Shown here piece after piece: positions 17,531 to 27,184 of a stretch of 64,000 nt of DNA. The DNA lies in contig NZ_KN234746.1 of NCBI RefSeq assembly GCF_000764025.1, forward strand, positions 1 through 64,000. Direction: 5' to 3'. The stretch's first letter is position 1. Each line of letters starts with the position of its first letter. The notes under the pieces are model-generated. The model did not search any database. It worked only from the letters and a program-made list of their open reading frames with translations, and had not been told where the DNA came from. Source of the DNA: Pseudohaliea rubra DSM 19751 (GTDB lineage Bacteria > Pseudomonadota > Gammaproteobacteria > Pseudomonadales > Halieaceae). The position numbers and the translations under genes are program-made.

Positions 17531-19237
17531 TCAACCCGCTGCGCGTTTTCCGGCGCGCGCCTTGCTCTTCGGAGCAGCCTTCGCCCCCGGCGGGGCTTTC
17601 GCTCCTGGCGGGGCTTTCGCTCCTGGCGGGGCTTTTGCTCCCGGCGGGGTTTTTGCTCCCGGCGGGGTTTTCGCTCCCGGCGGGGCCTTGGCCAGGCGCT
17701 GGGAGCCCGTTTCCCGCATTGCCTCGCGATCGGAGCGGGTCGGCGCCGGGCGTCGTCGGGATGCGCGGGGTCGGTGGTACTTGTCCCCCTGCGGCCGCAG
17801 GTCGCCGTACTCGAAGCGGTAGAGGATTTCTTCCATAGTGCGCGAAATCCGCGTGCAGATGCGGATCGATTCCACCTGGGGAAAGGCCGAATGCTCGCCC
17901 CCCTGCATCAGCGCCACCAGTTCTTTCTCCGAGAGATGTGACAGGATCTTCACCGGGTTATACCAGCGGAAACTGGGAACGATATTGATATCACCGCTGT
18001 AGTCCTGGTCCATGAGTGCATGCACGCTGTTGAGCGCCAGATTCAGCCGCGGGAAACGGTCCCCGCGTCGCTGGGCAACACCGCGATAAAAATTGAGCAC
18101 CTCCCGGCCAACGCCGATACCGAGGGCGCCGAGTGCCATCGCCATCTTGCCCCGCGGCTTGCCGCCGTTCAGGAACGGCGTAGCAATGGGATTCACCATA
18201 CTCACGATGTAGTGATTGGTGCTGTAGAGCCGGGACAGGCGCTTGGCCGGCAGGTCATCAGCGATAGAGCCGTCCACCCACTTGCGCGTGGGCAGATAGG
18301 GCTGCGGCTCGCCGTGCACGTTTTTGGCCATGAGCATCACCGGCGGGAACACGCCGGGGACAGCGCAGGACGCCATCACCGCCGAGCGGATGTACACGTT
18401 CGGCGAGGTAATGGCATTAAGCAGCCGCGAGCGCTGGTGGGTCTCCGCCGGTGCCACCGTAATACTGATCTGCCGCCCGGTCTTTTCATAGGCCTCCTGA
18501 AAGGTCATGTCCGGCACAAGCCGGTCGATGATCTTCTCCAGGTCGCTCACGTCGATGGACGGGTTGGTGCCGAAAAACATGCGCGAGAATACGCTCGCCT
18601 CGCGCTCAGCCTCGAAGTGCACGTTCGCCGGGTCGTAGAAGCGGCGCATCTCCGCATCGGTATGGGTACCGAGAACCCCGGCCACAAGGGAGCCGGCGCT
18701 GGAACCGGAAATCACCCGGGGCAGCAGGGCCTCCTCCAGGAGCGATTTGACCACGCCCATATGGTAGAAGCCGAGGACGCCGCCCCCGGAAAGCATCAGT
18801 GCCGAGCGCCCGAAGCAGATGTTTGCACGGTAGAAGAAATCCATCCGCTCCTGGATGCCGATCTCCTTCTCGGGCAGATCGGCGAGGTAGCGAAGGGCGT
18901 CGTCGATCTCGTCGATGTACTGCTCGACAAGGTGCTTGGTGCCGAACTTGGCGCGCTGGTAAAGGCTCGCGCGGCCCATGCCGCCCATATTGCCGTGGAT
19001 ACCCTCGTTGAGGGTGTAGAGCAGCCCGTGGTTGTCGTGCCGGGCCCGCAGGCTGCGCAGCCGATCAAGGCGCAGGCGGATCTGGGCGTAGTCATACTGT
19101 CGGCTCTGGTCCATCTCGCGCCAGCGCCGGGCGCCGCTCAGCTCGTCGTGGGCGAGCGCGGCCTCACGCCAGGCGGCGTAGCTCTCGGCGCGGTCCATCT
19201 CGCGCTCGAGCGCCTTGAGCTTGCTTGCCTTACTCAT
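17531..19237 (-). CDS. DUF3336-patatin phospholipase/lipase with PPGAK repeat tail
   Basis: A 568-residue protein. Residues about 10-140 form a DUF3336 domain (YDYAQIRLRLDRLR, HGNMGGMGRASLY), the arrangement seen in eukaryotic TAG lipases of the Tgl/SDP1 group and some bacteria. Residues 145-355 are patatin: oxyanion GGGVLGFYHMG, nucleophile elbow GSSAG (S180) and the VDGSIADDLP catalytic Asp. This is a Ser-Asp dyad acyl hydrolase, probably acting on triacylglycerol or phospholipid at a membrane or storage droplet. After about residue 510 the sequence becomes basic, with six PPGAK units and a Lys/Arg/Ala tail. No signal peptide is present. It is convergent with the kinase-fold gene. Confidence 0.88.
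   Translation of the reverse strand: MSKASKLKALEREMDRAESYAAWREAALAHDELSGARRWREMDQSRQYDYAQIRLRLDRLRSLRARHDNHGLLYTLNEGIHGNMGGMGRASLYQRAKFGTKHLVEQYIDEIDDALRYLADLPEKEIGIQERMDFFYRANICFGRSALMLSGGGVLGFYHMGVVKSLLEEALLPRVISGSSAGSLVAGVLGTHTDAEMRRFYDPANVHFEAEREASVFSRMFFGTNPSIDVSDLEKIIDRLVPDMTFQEAYEKTGRQISITVAPAETHQRSRLLNAITSPNVYIRSAVMASCAVPGVFPPVMLMAKNVHGEPQPYLPTRKWVDGSIADDLPAKRLSRLYSTNHYIVSMVNPIATPFLNGGKPRGKMAMALGALGIGVGREVLNFYRGVAQRRGDRFPRLNLALNSVHALMDQDYSGDINIVPSFRWYNPVKILSHLSEKELVALMQGGEHSAFPQVESIRICTRISRTMEEILYRFEYGDLRPQGDKYHRPRASRRRPAPTRSDREAMRETGSQRLAKAPPGAKTPPGAKTPPGAKAPPGAKAPPGAKAPPGAKAAPKSKARAGKRAAG
17580..17687 (-). repeat. Six 18-bp in-frame repeats encoding PPGAK(T/A)
   Basis: About six tandem 18-bp units, differing mainly at third positions (C/T in the proline and glycine codons, A/G at the join), encode PPGAKT twice and PPGAKA four times at the C-terminus of the patatin. 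All units keep the frame. The silent differences indicate selection on the protein sequence or an old expansion, rather than a fresh slippage product. The unit carries one positive charge, so the tail is a flexible basic arm. Confidence 0.9.
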
Positions 19238-19323
19238 ACATAAGTCCTGTTCATCCCGCTCCCGGGAGCATACCGTCTCACCGTTGCCCCGCCCAGCGCG
19301 GGCTGCGGGGTAAGCTGGCGGCT

Positions 19324-19361
19324 CTTGATCTTTGTCAAGGGCCCGGGGGGAGGCTTACACT
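19324..19361 (+). promoter_or_regulatory. Candidate promoter and short dyad for the RND efflux operon
   Basis: TTGTCA (19332-19337) and TACACT (19356-19361) are separated by 18 bp, a fair sigma-70 pair, about 70 bp before the membrane fusion gene. The -35 overlaps a short inverted repeat, CTTGA (19324-19328) and TCAAG (19335-19339), with a 6-nt spacer, which could be an operator. No regulator gene is adjacent, so control in trans is assumed. Confidence 0.4.
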
Positions 19362-19432
19362 CTAGTCCCGGACCCCGCCAGCACCCGCAGCGAAGCCGGC
19401 AGAGAACAACAACACCACGACGAGGAGCTGTC

Positions 19433-20503
19433 TTGCGCGCCTACCTGCTTGTTATTGCCCTGCTCCTGGCGATTTTCGGTGCCATCGGCCTGTACCTCGC
19501 GCAGCGTTTCGCAACCCTCGGCAACCCACCGCCGCAGCCGCCGATCACCGTGAGCGCCACTCGGGCAACGCTTGCTTCCTGGCGCAACGTGCTTGACGCC
19601 GTAGGCACCATCCGCGCTCTGCGCGGCGTGGAGCTTGCGGCGGAGACCAGCGGCGAGATCACCGCCATCGCGGTAAGTTCCGGCCAGAGCGTGGCCGCCG
19701 GCGACCTGCTCGTCGTCCTGAACGACCGCGTGGAGCAGGCTGCCCGGGAGCGCCAGAAAGCCAACCTGGAGCTCGCCCGCCTGCTGTTTGAGCGCGACGC
19801 GAGCCTGGTCAAGCAGAAATCCATTCCTCAGAGCCAGTATGACCGCTCCCGGGCGGACCTGCAGGCCGCCACAGCCCAGCTCGCCGAGCTCGAGGCGCGC
19901 ATCGATAACAAGCGCATCCGCGCCCCTTTCGCGGGCACCATGGGCATCATCAGGGTTCGAGAGGGCGATTATCTCGAGTCCGGCACGCCCATCGCCTCCC
20001 TGCAGGACCGGCAAGCGCTGGAAGTCGACTTCACCGTGCCCGCCCGCCACGCGCCCCGGCTGCGTCCCGGGCTCACGGTTGCGGTGAGCACCGCGGCCTG
20101 GCCGGGCCGCCGCTTTGACGCCCGCCTCGAGGCCCTGGACGCCGCCGCAGATCCCGGCACGCGTAACCTGCTTCTGCGGGCGCGCCTCGAGGAGACAGAG
20201 GGTTTGCTCCCGGGGATGTTCGCCAGCCTGAAGATCGACCTCGGCGAGACCGCGACGCACGTCACGGTGCCGGAAACGGCGGTCACCTTTTCCCTGCAGG
20301 GTAACCTTGTCTACCTCGTTCACGAGGATGAGCAAGGGCTCAGCGTCGAACCGCGGGTGATAACCACCGGCGCCGTGCGCGACGGGCGCGTGGCTGTGCT
20401 TTCAGGGCTCCAGGCCGGGGAGCGCGTGGTCAGCGTTGGCCAGAACAAGCTCTACCGGGGCGCCCGCATCGTGCTCGATGACAGCTCAGGCTCCGACACC
20501 TGA
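19433..20503 (+). CDS. RND efflux periplasmic adaptor (membrane fusion protein)
   Basis: A 356-residue adaptor of the HlyD/AcrA family. It has an N-terminal membrane anchor (AYLLVIALLLAIFGAIGLYLA), a lipoyl half (LAAETSGEITAIAVSSGQSVAAGDLLVVL), a coiled-coil hairpin (about 95-145), the second lipoyl half (KRIRAPFAGTMGIIRVREGDYL), a beta-barrel and a C-terminal membrane-proximal domain. TTG 19433 is chosen because GAGGAG lies 5 nt upstream. The longer frame beginning at 19325 overlaps the candidate promoter. Its stop codon overlaps the pump gene start (TGATG). No outer-membrane factor is encoded nearby, so TolC or a homologue must complete the channel. Confidence 0.9.
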   Translation: MRAYLLVIALLLAIFGAIGLYLAQRFATLGNPPPQPPITVSATRATLASWRNVLDAVGTIRALRGVELAAETSGEITAIAVSSGQSVAAGDLLVVLNDRVEQAARERQKANLELARLLFERDASLVKQKSIPQSQYDRSRADLQAATAQLAELEARIDNKRIRAPFAGTMGIIRVREGDYLESGTPIASLQDRQALEVDFTVPARHAPRLRPGLTVAVSTAAWPGRRFDARLEALDAAADPGTRNLLLRARLEETEGLLPGMFASLKIDLGETATHVTVPETAVTFSLQGNLVYLVHEDEQGLSVEPRVITTGAVRDGRVAVLSGLQAGERVVSVGQNKLYRGARIVLDDSSGSDT

Positions 20504-23500
20504 TGCGCTTCACGGACCGCTTTATCGAGCGGCCAGTGCTGGCCATCGTAGTCAGCGCTCTCGTGCTGCTCCTTGGCCTCGCCTCCCTGTCCCGGGTCGG
20601 GATCCGCGAGTTTCCCGCGCTGGAGCGCTCCGTGATCACCGTGACCACCGTGTTCCCCGGAGCCAGCGCCCGCACCGTGCAGGGCTTTGTCACCACGCCG
20701 CTGCAGGTGAACATCGCCGGTGCGGCGGGCATCGACTACCTCTCGGCGACCAGCGACGCGGGGGTGTCCACCATCGAGGTACACGTGCGCCTCGGCGAAG
20801 ACACCGATCAGGTGCTCACGGAGGTGGTCGCCAAGGTTGCCCAGGCCCGGGATGAGCTGCCCCGGGACACGGAGGACCCGGTCATCGCCACCGGTTCCGG
20901 CGACGATGCCCTCATGTACCTCGCCTTCACCAGCGAGCAGCTGTCGCCTTTCCAGATCAATGACTACCTGCTGCGCAGCGTGCAGCCGGAGCTCGCGACG
21001 CTCGACGGGGTAGGCAAGGCGGCGATCTTCGGTCGACCCCTGGCCATGCGCCTGTGGCTCGATCCAGTGCGCATGGCCGCGCTCGGCGTCACCGCCGCAG
21101 ACGTCTCCGAGGCCGTGCGCCGGGACAACTTCCTCAGCACCGCTGGCGCCACCGAGGGCAAACTGGTGCGCATCAACGTCGATGCGCGCACAGACATGCA
21201 GACCGTGGAGGATTTCGAGCGTCTGGTGGTCCGCCAGGAGGGCGAACGGCAGGTCCGCCTTTCCGACATCGCCGAGGTGGAGCTGGCGGCCGAAAACAAC
21301 CAGTCACGGGCTTTTTCCAGCGGCGAAGCGGCGGTGTTCATGGCCCTTGAGGCGGCGCCGGATGCCAACCCCCTCGAGGTTTCTGCTGCCGTGCACGCCC
21401 AGCTGCCGAAACTTCGCGCCTCCCTCCCGGCGGACCTCAAGCTGCGGCTCGACTGGGACGGTAGCATCGCCATCGATGCGGCCCTGCGCGAGGTAGCTAC
21501 CACGCTGATCGAAGCCACCCTCATCGTCATCGCGGTGATCTATCTGTTCCTCGGTTCCTTCCGGGTCGTGCTGGTGCCGCTGGTGATCATACCCCTGTCG
21601 CTTATCGGCGTGGTGGCGCTCATTCTTGCCATGGGCTTCTCTCTGAACCTGCTCACCCTGCTCGCCATGGTCATCGCTATCGGGCTGGTGGTAGACGACG
21701 CTATCGTCGTCGTCGAGAACGTGCACAGGCACGTAGAAGAAGGCGCCACACCGCTGCAGGCGGCAATCACCGGGGCCCGTGAGGTCGCCATGCCGGTGCT
21801 TGCCATGACCCTCACGCTGGCCGCCGTCTACGCCCCCATCGCCTTCATCGGTGGTCTCACCGGAGCTCTTTTCAGTGAATTCGCGCTGACCCTGGCCGGC
21901 GCCGTGCTGGTCTCGGGCCTCATCGCCCTGACGCTGAGCCCGGTGATGGCCTCCCGGGTGCTCAAGCACCACGGCGAGCAGGGGCGCTTTGCCGACTGGC
22001 TGGATGCACGTTTCAGCGCGCTCACGGGACACTACCAGCGGCTGCTCGATACCTGCCTGGGCAATCGCGGCGCAGTGCTGCTCTTTGCCGGGGCCATCCT
22101 TTGCGCACTGCCTCTCCTTTTCCTGCTGACGCGGGACGAGCTCGCACCGGAAGAGGACACCGGCGGCGTGTTCTATGTCGGCGTGGCGCCGAGCTACGCC
22201 AATCTCGACTACATCAACCGCTACCTGGACCAGGTGGTGGACCTTTGGCAGGACATACCCGAGGTCGCCTCCTCCTGGCAGGTAATCGAGCCGTCCAGCA
22301 ATTTCGGTGGCCTCACGCTCACCCACTGGGACGAGCGCGAGCGCACACAGCAGGCCGTGCAGGCACAGTTCCAGCAGCGCCTGGGCGGCATCGCCGGTAT
22401 GGAGCTCTTCTCCTTCGGCACACCGTCCCTGCCCGGGGCCGGCGGCGGTCTGCCCCTGGCCTTTGTGGTGGCCTCCACAGCGCCACAGGAAGAGGTCTAC
22501 CGGGTGGGCGAGGAGCTGCTGCAGCGGGCCCGGGAGTCGGGGCTGTTCATCTTCGTGAACCAGACGCTGGACTTCAATCGCCCGGAGGTAGAGGTGCGCA
22601 TCGATCGCGAACGCGCCGCCCGCCTGGGCATCGCCATGCGGGATATCGGCGAGACCCTCGCGGTGATGCTCGGCGAGGCGGAGGTCAACCGTTTCACCTA
22701 TGCGGACCGCAGCTACAAGGTGATCCCCCAGGCCGGGCGGGACTTCCGACTCACGGAGGAGGAACTCGAAAAATACTACCTGCGTGCCGCCGGTAACGGG
22801 CTCGTGCCCCTATCCACGGTGATCCGCCTGGAGCACCGGATACAGCCCAACCAGCTGAGCCAGTACCAGCAGCTCAACAGCACCACGATCCAGGGCCTGA
22901 TGCTGCCGCCGAATACCCTTGGCACTGGCCTGGCCTTCCTGGAAAAAACCCTGGCGGAGATCGCACCGCCCTCCTTCCGCGCCGGGCACACCGGCGAGTC
23001 TCGGCGCTACAAGCAGGAAAGCGGCAGCTTCCCACTGCTCTTCGGCCTCTCCCTGATCCTGATCTTCCTTGTGCTTGCTGCGCAGTTCAACAGCTTCCGC
23101 GACCCGCTCGTGGTGCTGGTCGCCGTACCCCTGTCGATCTTCGGCGCCGTGGTACCCATCGCCCTGGGCATGGTCACGCTGAACATCTACACGCAGATCG
23201 GCCTGCTCACGCTCATCGGCCTTATCAGCAAGCACGGGATCCTCATCGTGGAGTTCGCCAACCAGCTGACCCTACGCGGTGCTCCGCGGCGGGACGCAGT
23301 CCTTGAAGCTGCGGCGCTGCGCCTGCGGCCCATCCTCATGACCACCTTTGCGACGGTGCTGGGGGTCCTGCCGCTGCTGCTGGCTTCAGGCGCCGGTGCC
23401 AATGCGCGCTTCGGCATCGGCCTCATGATCGCCGCCGGCATGCTCGTGGGCACGCTGTTCACGTTGTTTGTGCTGCCGGTGTTTTACCTGCCTTTGCGCC

Positions 23501-23556
23501 GACGCGCGGCGACCCCGCCGGCCGATGCCGAGGAGCAGATGCCGGCAGTGAGCTGA
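20503..23556 (+). CDS. RND efflux pump inner membrane transporter
   Basis: A 1017-residue HAE1-family proton-driven pump. It begins with FTDRFIERPVLAIVVSALVLLLG (TM1). The large periplasmic loop follows, then the TM4 relay segment with adjacent aspartates (MVIAIGLVVDDAIVVVENVHRHVEEG). The second half carries GLISKHGILIVEFANQL (TM10). Twelve membrane segments are expected. HAE1 pumps usually have about 1030-1050 residues, so this is complete. Translation is coupled to the adaptor gene through the 1-nt TGATG overlap. Substrate is unknown. MexF/MdtB-like multidrug or envelope-stress efflux is the best guess. Confidence 0.93.
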   Translation: MRFTDRFIERPVLAIVVSALVLLLGLASLSRVGIREFPALERSVITVTTVFPGASARTVQGFVTTPLQVNIAGAAGIDYLSATSDAGVSTIEVHVRLGEDTDQVLTEVVAKVAQARDELPRDTEDPVIATGSGDDALMYLAFTSEQLSPFQINDYLLRSVQPELATLDGVGKAAIFGRPLAMRLWLDPVRMAALGVTAADVSEAVRRDNFLSTAGATEGKLVRINVDARTDMQTVEDFERLVVRQEGERQVRLSDIAEVELAAENNQSRAFSSGEAAVFMALEAAPDANPLEVSAAVHAQLPKLRASLPADLKLRLDWDGSIAIDAALREVATTLIEATLIVIAVIYLFLGSFRVVLVPLVIIPLSLIGVVALILAMGFSLNLLTLLAMVIAIGLVVDDAIVVVENVHRHVEEGATPLQAAITGAREVAMPVLAMTLTLAAVYAPIAFIGGLTGALFSEFALTLAGAVLVSGLIALTLSPVMASRVLKHHGEQGRFADWLDARFSALTGHYQRLLDTCLGNRGAVLLFAGAILCALPLLFLLTRDELAPEEDTGGVFYVGVAPSYANLDYINRYLDQVVDLWQDIPEVASSWQVIEPSSNFGGLTLTHWDERERTQQAVQAQFQQRLGGIAGMELFSFGTPSLPGAGGGLPLAFVVASTAPQEEVYRVGEELLQRARESGLFIFVNQTLDFNRPEVEVRIDRERAARLGIAMRDIGETLAVMLGEAEVNRFTYADRSYKVIPQAGRDFRLTEEELEKYYLRAAGNGLVPLSTVIRLEHRIQPNQLSQYQQLNSTTIQGLMLPPNTLGTGLAFLEKTLAEIAPPSFRAGHTGESRRYKQESGSFPLLFGLSLILIFLVLAAQFNSFRDPLVVLVAVPLSIFGAVVPIALGMVTLNIYTQIGLLTLIGLISKHGILIVEFANQLTLRGAPRRDAVLEAAALRLRPILMTTFATVLGVLPLLLASGAGANARFGIGLMIAAGMLVGTLFTLFVLPVFYLPLRRRAATPPADAEEQMPAVS

Positions 23557-23559
23557 CGC

Positions 23560-24315
23560 TCAGCCGTCCAGGCGGGCGTTGGCATAAGCCACCAGCTGCA
23601 GGTCCTGCGCGTTCCAGGCCAGCAGCTTTTCGTACAGCTCGTCGCCCAGTTCACCCCGGGTGGCCTCGAGCCGTTCGTCGAGGGGGGCACTGAGATCGGT
23701 GGCCGTCACGTTTTCGGGCGTGATGCCGTCGTAGCTGAAAGCGATACCGTGTGCGCGCAGCACGCCCGAAAAGCGCTGTACATCGTGGTCAAAGAACTCA
23801 GTCCTGGCCAGGAGCTCAACGGCATCGAGGTTGCGCAGGGCCTGCGACAGGTCGAGGCAGAACCCCCCGTCCGCGCCACGGCGATGGATAGCAAGACGCC
23901 CATACACGGCGGCAAGGTTGCGGGTCTGCGCATTACTCAGCGCCAGCATACCGCGAGGCTCTGCGGCACTCCGCTGCACCCATTCCCTGAAACTGGCCGG
24001 CATTCCGGCATCGTTAGCGCCCCGTTTCCTGAACCGATAGATGGACCGCAGGCGCAGCAAGGGATGCCGGATGAATACCACCGGGAGGATCTGTACATCC
24101 AGGGAGGTCGGAACAGGCAGATTGACCTGGTGCGATGAGAACGCAATCTCATCACGGTTGTGCAGGATCTTGAGCAGTTCATCCTGGCTGATCTTGGAGA
24201 AGTCAAAGGGACCGTCAAAGGCCAGGTGGCGCCCGGGAAAATTCATCCCGAGCACCTTGTCGAAGGTCGAGCCGCTGTTCTTGAAGATATGGTAATGGAC
24301 GATAACCGTTTTCAC
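23560..24315 (-). CDS. Sulfotransferase-family protein
   Basis: A 251-residue protein with a PAPS-dependent sulfotransferase fold. The N-terminal HYHIFKNSGSTFDKVL resembles the 5'-phosphosulfate-binding loop of the K-x-G-S/T type. VVFIRHPLLRLRSIYRF resembles the 3'-phosphate-binding strand-helix of sulfotransferase family 2. Such bacterial enzymes sulfate polysaccharides, lipids or small molecules. It is convergent with the RND pump (3-bp gap). An acyltransferase-3 remnant lies on the same strand upstream, suggesting that this was once part of a surface-glycan modification locus. Confidence 0.7.
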   Translation of the reverse strand: MKTVIVHYHIFKNSGSTFDKVLGMNFPGRHLAFDGPFDFSKISQDELLKILHNRDEIAFSSHQVNLPVPTSLDVQILPVVFIRHPLLRLRSIYRFRKRGANDAGMPASFREWVQRSAAEPRGMLALSNAQTRNLAAVYGRLAIHRRGADGGFCLDLSQALRNLDAVELLARTEFFDHDVQRFSGVLRAHGIAFSYDGITPENVTATDLSAPLDERLEATRGELGDELYEKLLAWNAQDLQLVAYANARLDG

Positions 24316-24369
24316 GCCACTGCCCCGTTCACTATCGTTTGTCCGTTTGTCTGTAGGCCGTAGCCGGGC

Positions 24370-24723
24370 TCAAGGGTTTGCGGCTACCGCTGTGGTACGG
24401 GCTTTCGGCTCATCCTTGCTCGCCCGCTTACTGCCAGCGATTTCTCTAGCCGGGGCGCAGGCGCTTCTACAACGCACCATGAAAGAAAAAACCATAGCGC
24501 CCGCTGCCTCGCCCGCCCGGGTCGACCCTTTCACCAGGACGATAAACGGATCTCTTATCGCTCCGCCGGTCCGGATCGGAAAGGCATGGCCCCAGAGCAC
24601 GGCCCGGGCGAGGAGCAGGCGGATAAGCGTGAAGTTGTTATCCCTGACACCATCGTAGGCCTGCAGTGTCAGAAATTGATTCCGGGAATCGGTGCCTGCC
24701 GACGAATCGTCAGTGCTCGTCAT
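24370..24723 (-). pseudogene. N-terminal remnant of acyltransferase-3 (O-acetyltransferase) family
   Basis: A 117-codon frame with ATG at 24723, inside the last codons of the ligase gene (14-nt overlap). Residues about 25-70, NNFTLIRLLLARAVLWGHAFPI, then DPFIVLVKGSTRAGEAAGAMVF, match the start of OafA/YrhL-type acyltransferases: N-N-F-x-L-I-R-L-L-L-A, the catalytic H in WGH, then the G-E-x-A segment. The similarity ends at about residue 72, where a frameshift seems to have occurred. The remaining residues are non-family, Ala/Arg-rich and stop early. Intact members have over 330 residues and about ten membrane helices, so this is a broken gene. Confidence 0.6.
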
Positions 24724-26278
24724 CAGCTCTAGGCCCGTCATCCGCCCGCGCCCCGCCGCGGAACTCCTCGGCCAGGTGACGCTTGTAGAGCTTGCCGTTG
24801 TCCATGCGCGGCAGCTTGGGATGGAAATGCAGCGCCTTCGGCACCTTGAGATGCGCCAGGCGGTCGCGGAGCCACTCCATGATCTCAATGGCGACCTCAT
24901 CCGTTGCGTCGACCCAGTTCAGGGGCTCGACCACCGCTGTTACTGCCTCCCCGAACTCCTCATCGGACACACCGAAGACAGCCACGTCCGCCACCTTGTC
25001 GTGGGTGATGAGGATGTTCTCGATCTCCTGCGGATAAATGTTTACGCCGCCGGAAATGATCGTAAAGTGCTTGCGATCCGTGAGATAAAGGAAGCCGTCT
25101 TCATCCACGTAGCCCACGTCTCCGGTAGTCGCCCAGCCGCGGTGATCAAAAGCCTCGGCGGTTTTCTCCGGTTCGCCGTGGTACTCGAAGCTGGCCTGCT
25201 CCCCGGAGAAATACACCGTGCCGATCTCGCCGGGTGGCAGTTCTTTACCGTCGTCGTCGACGATATGGATCGCGCCGAGCACCGCCGGGCCCACGGACCC
25301 CCTGTGGGTCAGCCAGGCGGCGGAATCGATGATAGTGATACCGATGGCCTCGCTGGCGGCGTAGTACTCGACGATCACCGGGCCCCACCACTCGATCATC
25401 TTCTCCTTGACCTCGACAGGACAGGGCGCCGCAGCGTGGATAGCAAACTGCATGCTGGAGACGTCGTACTGTTCCCGGGTCTCCTTCGGCAGCTTGAGCA
25501 TGCGGATGAACATGATGGGCACCCACTGGCTGTGCGTGCAGCGGTGCTCCTGGATCAGCGCCAGCGCCGCCTCCGGGTCGAACTTTTCCATCACCACGGT
25601 AGTGCCGCCAAGCGACAGCACCATCATGTTGTAGCGCAGCGGCGCGGCGTGATAAAGCGGCGCCGGCGACAGGTAGACCGTCTCGTCACTGAAGCCGAAG
25701 GCTGCGCCAAGGCTCGGCGCCATCGGATACTCCGCGTAGGGATCATCGGTGGGCGGCGGCAGGAACACGCCCTTGGGCTTGCCCGTGGTGCCCGAGGAAT
25801 AGAGCATATCCACACCGTAGGCCTCGTCGGCGATGCGCTCCGCCGGCTGAAGATCCACCGCTTCCTCCCAGCTCTCGAAGCCGTCAGCGATACCGCCGAC
25901 CATGTAGAAATGGCGTACGGCTCCCGCCCCCGCCAGCATCTCTCCGGCAACCTCGTGCATCTTCGGCGACGTGATGAACAGCTTCGCGCCGCAGTTCTCA
26001 AGGATATAGCGGGTTTCCTCAGCCTTCAGATGGGTGCTCACCGGGGTGTAGATAATCCCTGAGCGCTGGCAGGCGAAGCAGATTTCCAGAAACTGGCGAC
26101 AGTTTTCGAGCATCAGGGCGATATGGTCACCCTTGGCCAGGCCCAGGCTGCGCAGCAGTTGGGCGCCCTGATTGGAGCGCTCGTCGAGTTCGCGGTAGGT
26201 GACGATCTCGCCGCTCCCCCCCATGATGATGGCGGGCTTGTGCGGGAGGGTCTCTGCGGTCACGCTGGGATGGGGCAT
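24710..26278 (-). CDS. Acyl-CoA synthetase (AMP-binding)
   Basis: A 522-residue adenylate-forming CoA ligase. Motifs are [17 protein letters not shown] (A3), [11 protein letters not shown] (A5), [22 protein letters not shown] (A7/A8), [13 protein letters not shown] (hinge) and [11 protein letters not shown] (A10 lysine). Start 26278 ([16 protein letters not shown]) is the family-like N-terminus, with GAGGA 8 nt upstream. An upstream extension of the open frame is not family sequence and would overlap the divergent operon. It is a second, distinct paralogue of the ligase at 14607-16310. The substrate may be a medium-chain, aromatic or branched acid. Confidence 0.9.
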   Translation of the reverse strand: MPHPSVTAETLPHKPAIIMGGSGEIVTYRELDERSNQGAQLLRSLGLAKGDHIALMLENCRQFLEICFACQRSGIIYTPVSTHLKAEETRYILENCGAKLFITSPKMHEVAGEMLAGAGAVRHFYMVGGIADGFESWEEAVDLQPAERIADEAYGVDMLYSSGTTGKPKGVFLPPPTDDPYAEYPMAPSLGAAFGFSDETVYLSPAPLYHAAPLRYNMMVLSLGGTTVVMEKFDPEAALALIQEHRCTHSQWVPIMFIRMLKLPKETREQYDVSSMQFAIHAAAPCPVEVKEKMIEWWGPVIVEYYAASEAIGITIIDSAAWLTHRGSVGPAVLGAIHIVDDDGKELPPGEIGTVYFSGEQASFEYHGEPEKTAEAFDHRGWATTGDVGYVDEDGFLYLTDRKHFTIISGGVNIYPQEIENILITHDKVADVAVFGVSDEEFGEAVTAVVEPLNWVDATDEVAIEIMEWLRDRLAHLKVPKALHFHPKLPRMDNGKLYKRHLAEEFRGGARADDGPRADDEH

Positions 26279-26384
26279 ACGGCGTCCTCGTTGCTGTCGT
26301 ATTATCGGCGTTATCATAGGCGTTGCTTGTAGCGTCGTACACAGGCAACAGAAATCGGCGCGACCACCGGACCGGAGCGACACC

Positions 26385-27170
26385 ATGGACCGCCACGCCA
26401 GCCCGGCCGCCCTGCGCGCAGCGATGCGCAGCGGCGCCTTTACCGACAACACCTCAGGCTTCGCCCCGGGTCACGTGCAGTGCAACCTGGTGATCCTGCC
26501 CGATGCCTTTGCCGGCGACTTCCTGCGCTTCTGCCAGGCCAACCCCAAACCCTGCCCGCTGCTGGCGATAAGTCCCTCCCCCGGTGATCCGACGCTGCCC
26601 GCCCTCGGCGACATCGATGTGCGCAACGACCTGCCGCGCTACCGGGTTTTCGAGGACGGTGAAGTGACCACCGAAGCCCTGAGCATCGCCGATCGCTGGC
26701 AAAGCGATTTCGTGGCCTTTGCCCTGGGGTGCTCCTTTTCTTTCGAGGAGGCTCTGCTGGCGGACGGGCTGGAAGTGCGCAATGTCAGCCTTGATTGCAA
26801 TGTCCCCATGTACCGCACCAACATTCCCTGCGCTCCCGCGGGCCCCTTTCGGGGCGAGATGGTGGTCAGCATGCGGCCCTTCCGCGCCGCCGATGCCATC
26901 CGCGCGATCCAGGTCTGCACACGTTTCCCCGCCGTGCACGGGGCACCGGTGCACCTCGGGGACCCGGCGCTTATCGGTATAGACAACCTGGACGCTCCGG
27001 ACTATGGCGATCCGGTACCCGTGGCCGCCGATGAGCTGCCGGTTTTCTGGGCCTGCGGCGTGACCCCGCAGATCGCCCTGGCTCATGCGCGGCCGCCGGT
27101 CGCAATCACCCACAGCCCCGGCTGCATGCTGGTCACGGACCTCAACAACAGCCGGCTCGCCGTACTCTAG
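26385..27170 (+). CDS. DUF1445 (UPF0317/YcsI) protein, D-glutamate cyclase N-terminal-like
   Basis: A 262-residue DUF1445 protein, complete by family length (about 260-270). Conserved blocks are [59 protein letters not shown] and [12 protein letters not shown]...[12 protein letters not shown]. The mammalian D-glutamate cyclase DGLUCY (formerly UPF0317 protein C14orf159) joins this family to a C-terminal DUF4392 domain. Here a DUF4392 protein is encoded three genes downstream. GGAG lies 8 nt before ATG 26385. It heads the pxp operon (14-bp gap to pxpA). Older annotation calls it a putative hydro-lyase. Dehydration of D-Glu to 5-oxo-D-proline would be compatible with that name. Confidence 0.85.
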   Translation: MDRHASPAALRAAMRSGAFTDNTSGFAPGHVQCNLVILPDAFAGDFLRFCQANPKPCPLLAISPSPGDPTLPALGDIDVRNDLPRYRVFEDGEVTTEALSIADRWQSDFVAFALGCSFSFEEALLADGLEVRNVSLDCNVPMYRTNIPCAPAGPFRGEMVVSMRPFRAADAIRAIQVCTRFPAVHGAPVHLGDPALIGIDNLDAPDYGDPVPVAADELPVFWACGVTPQIALAHARPPVAITHSPGCMLVTDLNNSRLAVL

Positions 27171-27184
27171 CCAGGAGGCCTCCC

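Noticed and set aside
17580-17687. Short regular repeats resembling a CRISPR array
   Set aside because: The units are contiguous 18-bp codon repeats in frame with the patatin, with no spacers and no cas genes.
24347-24658. A 103-codon plus-strand open frame
   Set aside because: It shows no domain and is opposite a minus-strand frame with recognisable acyltransferase-3 residues.
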